Source: Bifidobacteriaceae bacterium | GTDB lineage: Bacteria; Actinomycetota; Actinomycetes; Actinomycetales; WQXJ01 | Assembly: GCA_031261885.1 (NCBI GenBank) | Contig: JAISIU010000052.1 | Span: forward strand, 1 to 7,203 | DNA: 7,203 nucleotides | Direction: 5' to 3' | Shown: piece by piece, positions 5,506-7,203 of the stretch | Layout of the letters: each line of letters opens with the position of its first letter | Position numbering within the stretch: position 1 is the stretch's first letter | Notes under the pieces: generated by a model | Told to the model about the DNA's origin: nothing | What the model saw: only the letters and a program-made list of their open reading frames with translations | Databases searched by the model: none | Made by a program: the position numbers and the translations under genes

Positions 5506-7203
<1,698 letters not shown>

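Overview
This window is a stretch of a high-GC bacterial chromosome, almost certainly from an actinobacterium. The evidence is strong G/C at third codon positions in every gene, actinobacterial-style ArgH and TyrS motifs (GGKLRAGRSRNDQ, SLHIGN), and a glycine riboswitch whose wording resembles those of Streptomyces and its relatives. I cannot name a genus from the sequence alone. All genes lie on the + strand. The long minus-strand and alternate-frame open frames are GC-driven shadows.

Layout. (1) Bases 2-358 hold the C-terminal end of a protein whose start lies upstream: a Pro/Thr/Ser-rich linker followed by one bacterial Ig-like (Big_2-type) domain, so probably a surface or secreted protein. 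(2) argH (400-1860) encodes argininosuccinate lyase, the last step of arginine synthesis. (3) A 172-base gap holds GC-rich hairpins. (4) tyrS (2033-3298) encodes tyrosyl-tRNA synthetase. (5) A 474-base gap holds probable U-less terminator hairpins, a possible -10 element, and a tandem (two-aptamer) glycine riboswitch at about 3476-3682. (6) The glycine cleavage operon follows: gcvT (3773-4984), a structured 137-base gap, gcvH (5122-5505), and gcvP (from 5502, overlapping gcvH by 4 bases and running off the window after 567 codons).

How the genes work together. GcvP (P-protein, PLP-dependent decarboxylase), GcvH (lipoyl carrier) and GcvT (aminomethyltransferase) are three of the four proteins of the glycine cleavage system. 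The fourth, dihydrolipoamide dehydrogenase, is not in the window. The riboswitch upstream of gcvT senses the substrate glycine and is expected to switch the operon on when glycine is abundant. argH and tyrS have no direct role in that pathway.

No new protein system is visible; the coding content is housekeeping. The points most worth a second look are non-coding: a possible translational expression platform in which two helices could clamp the gcvT start codon in competition with riboswitch aptamer 2; an octamer (CGGCATCG and its complement) found 12 times by hand count; and a composite intergenic repeat downstream of both argH and gcvT.
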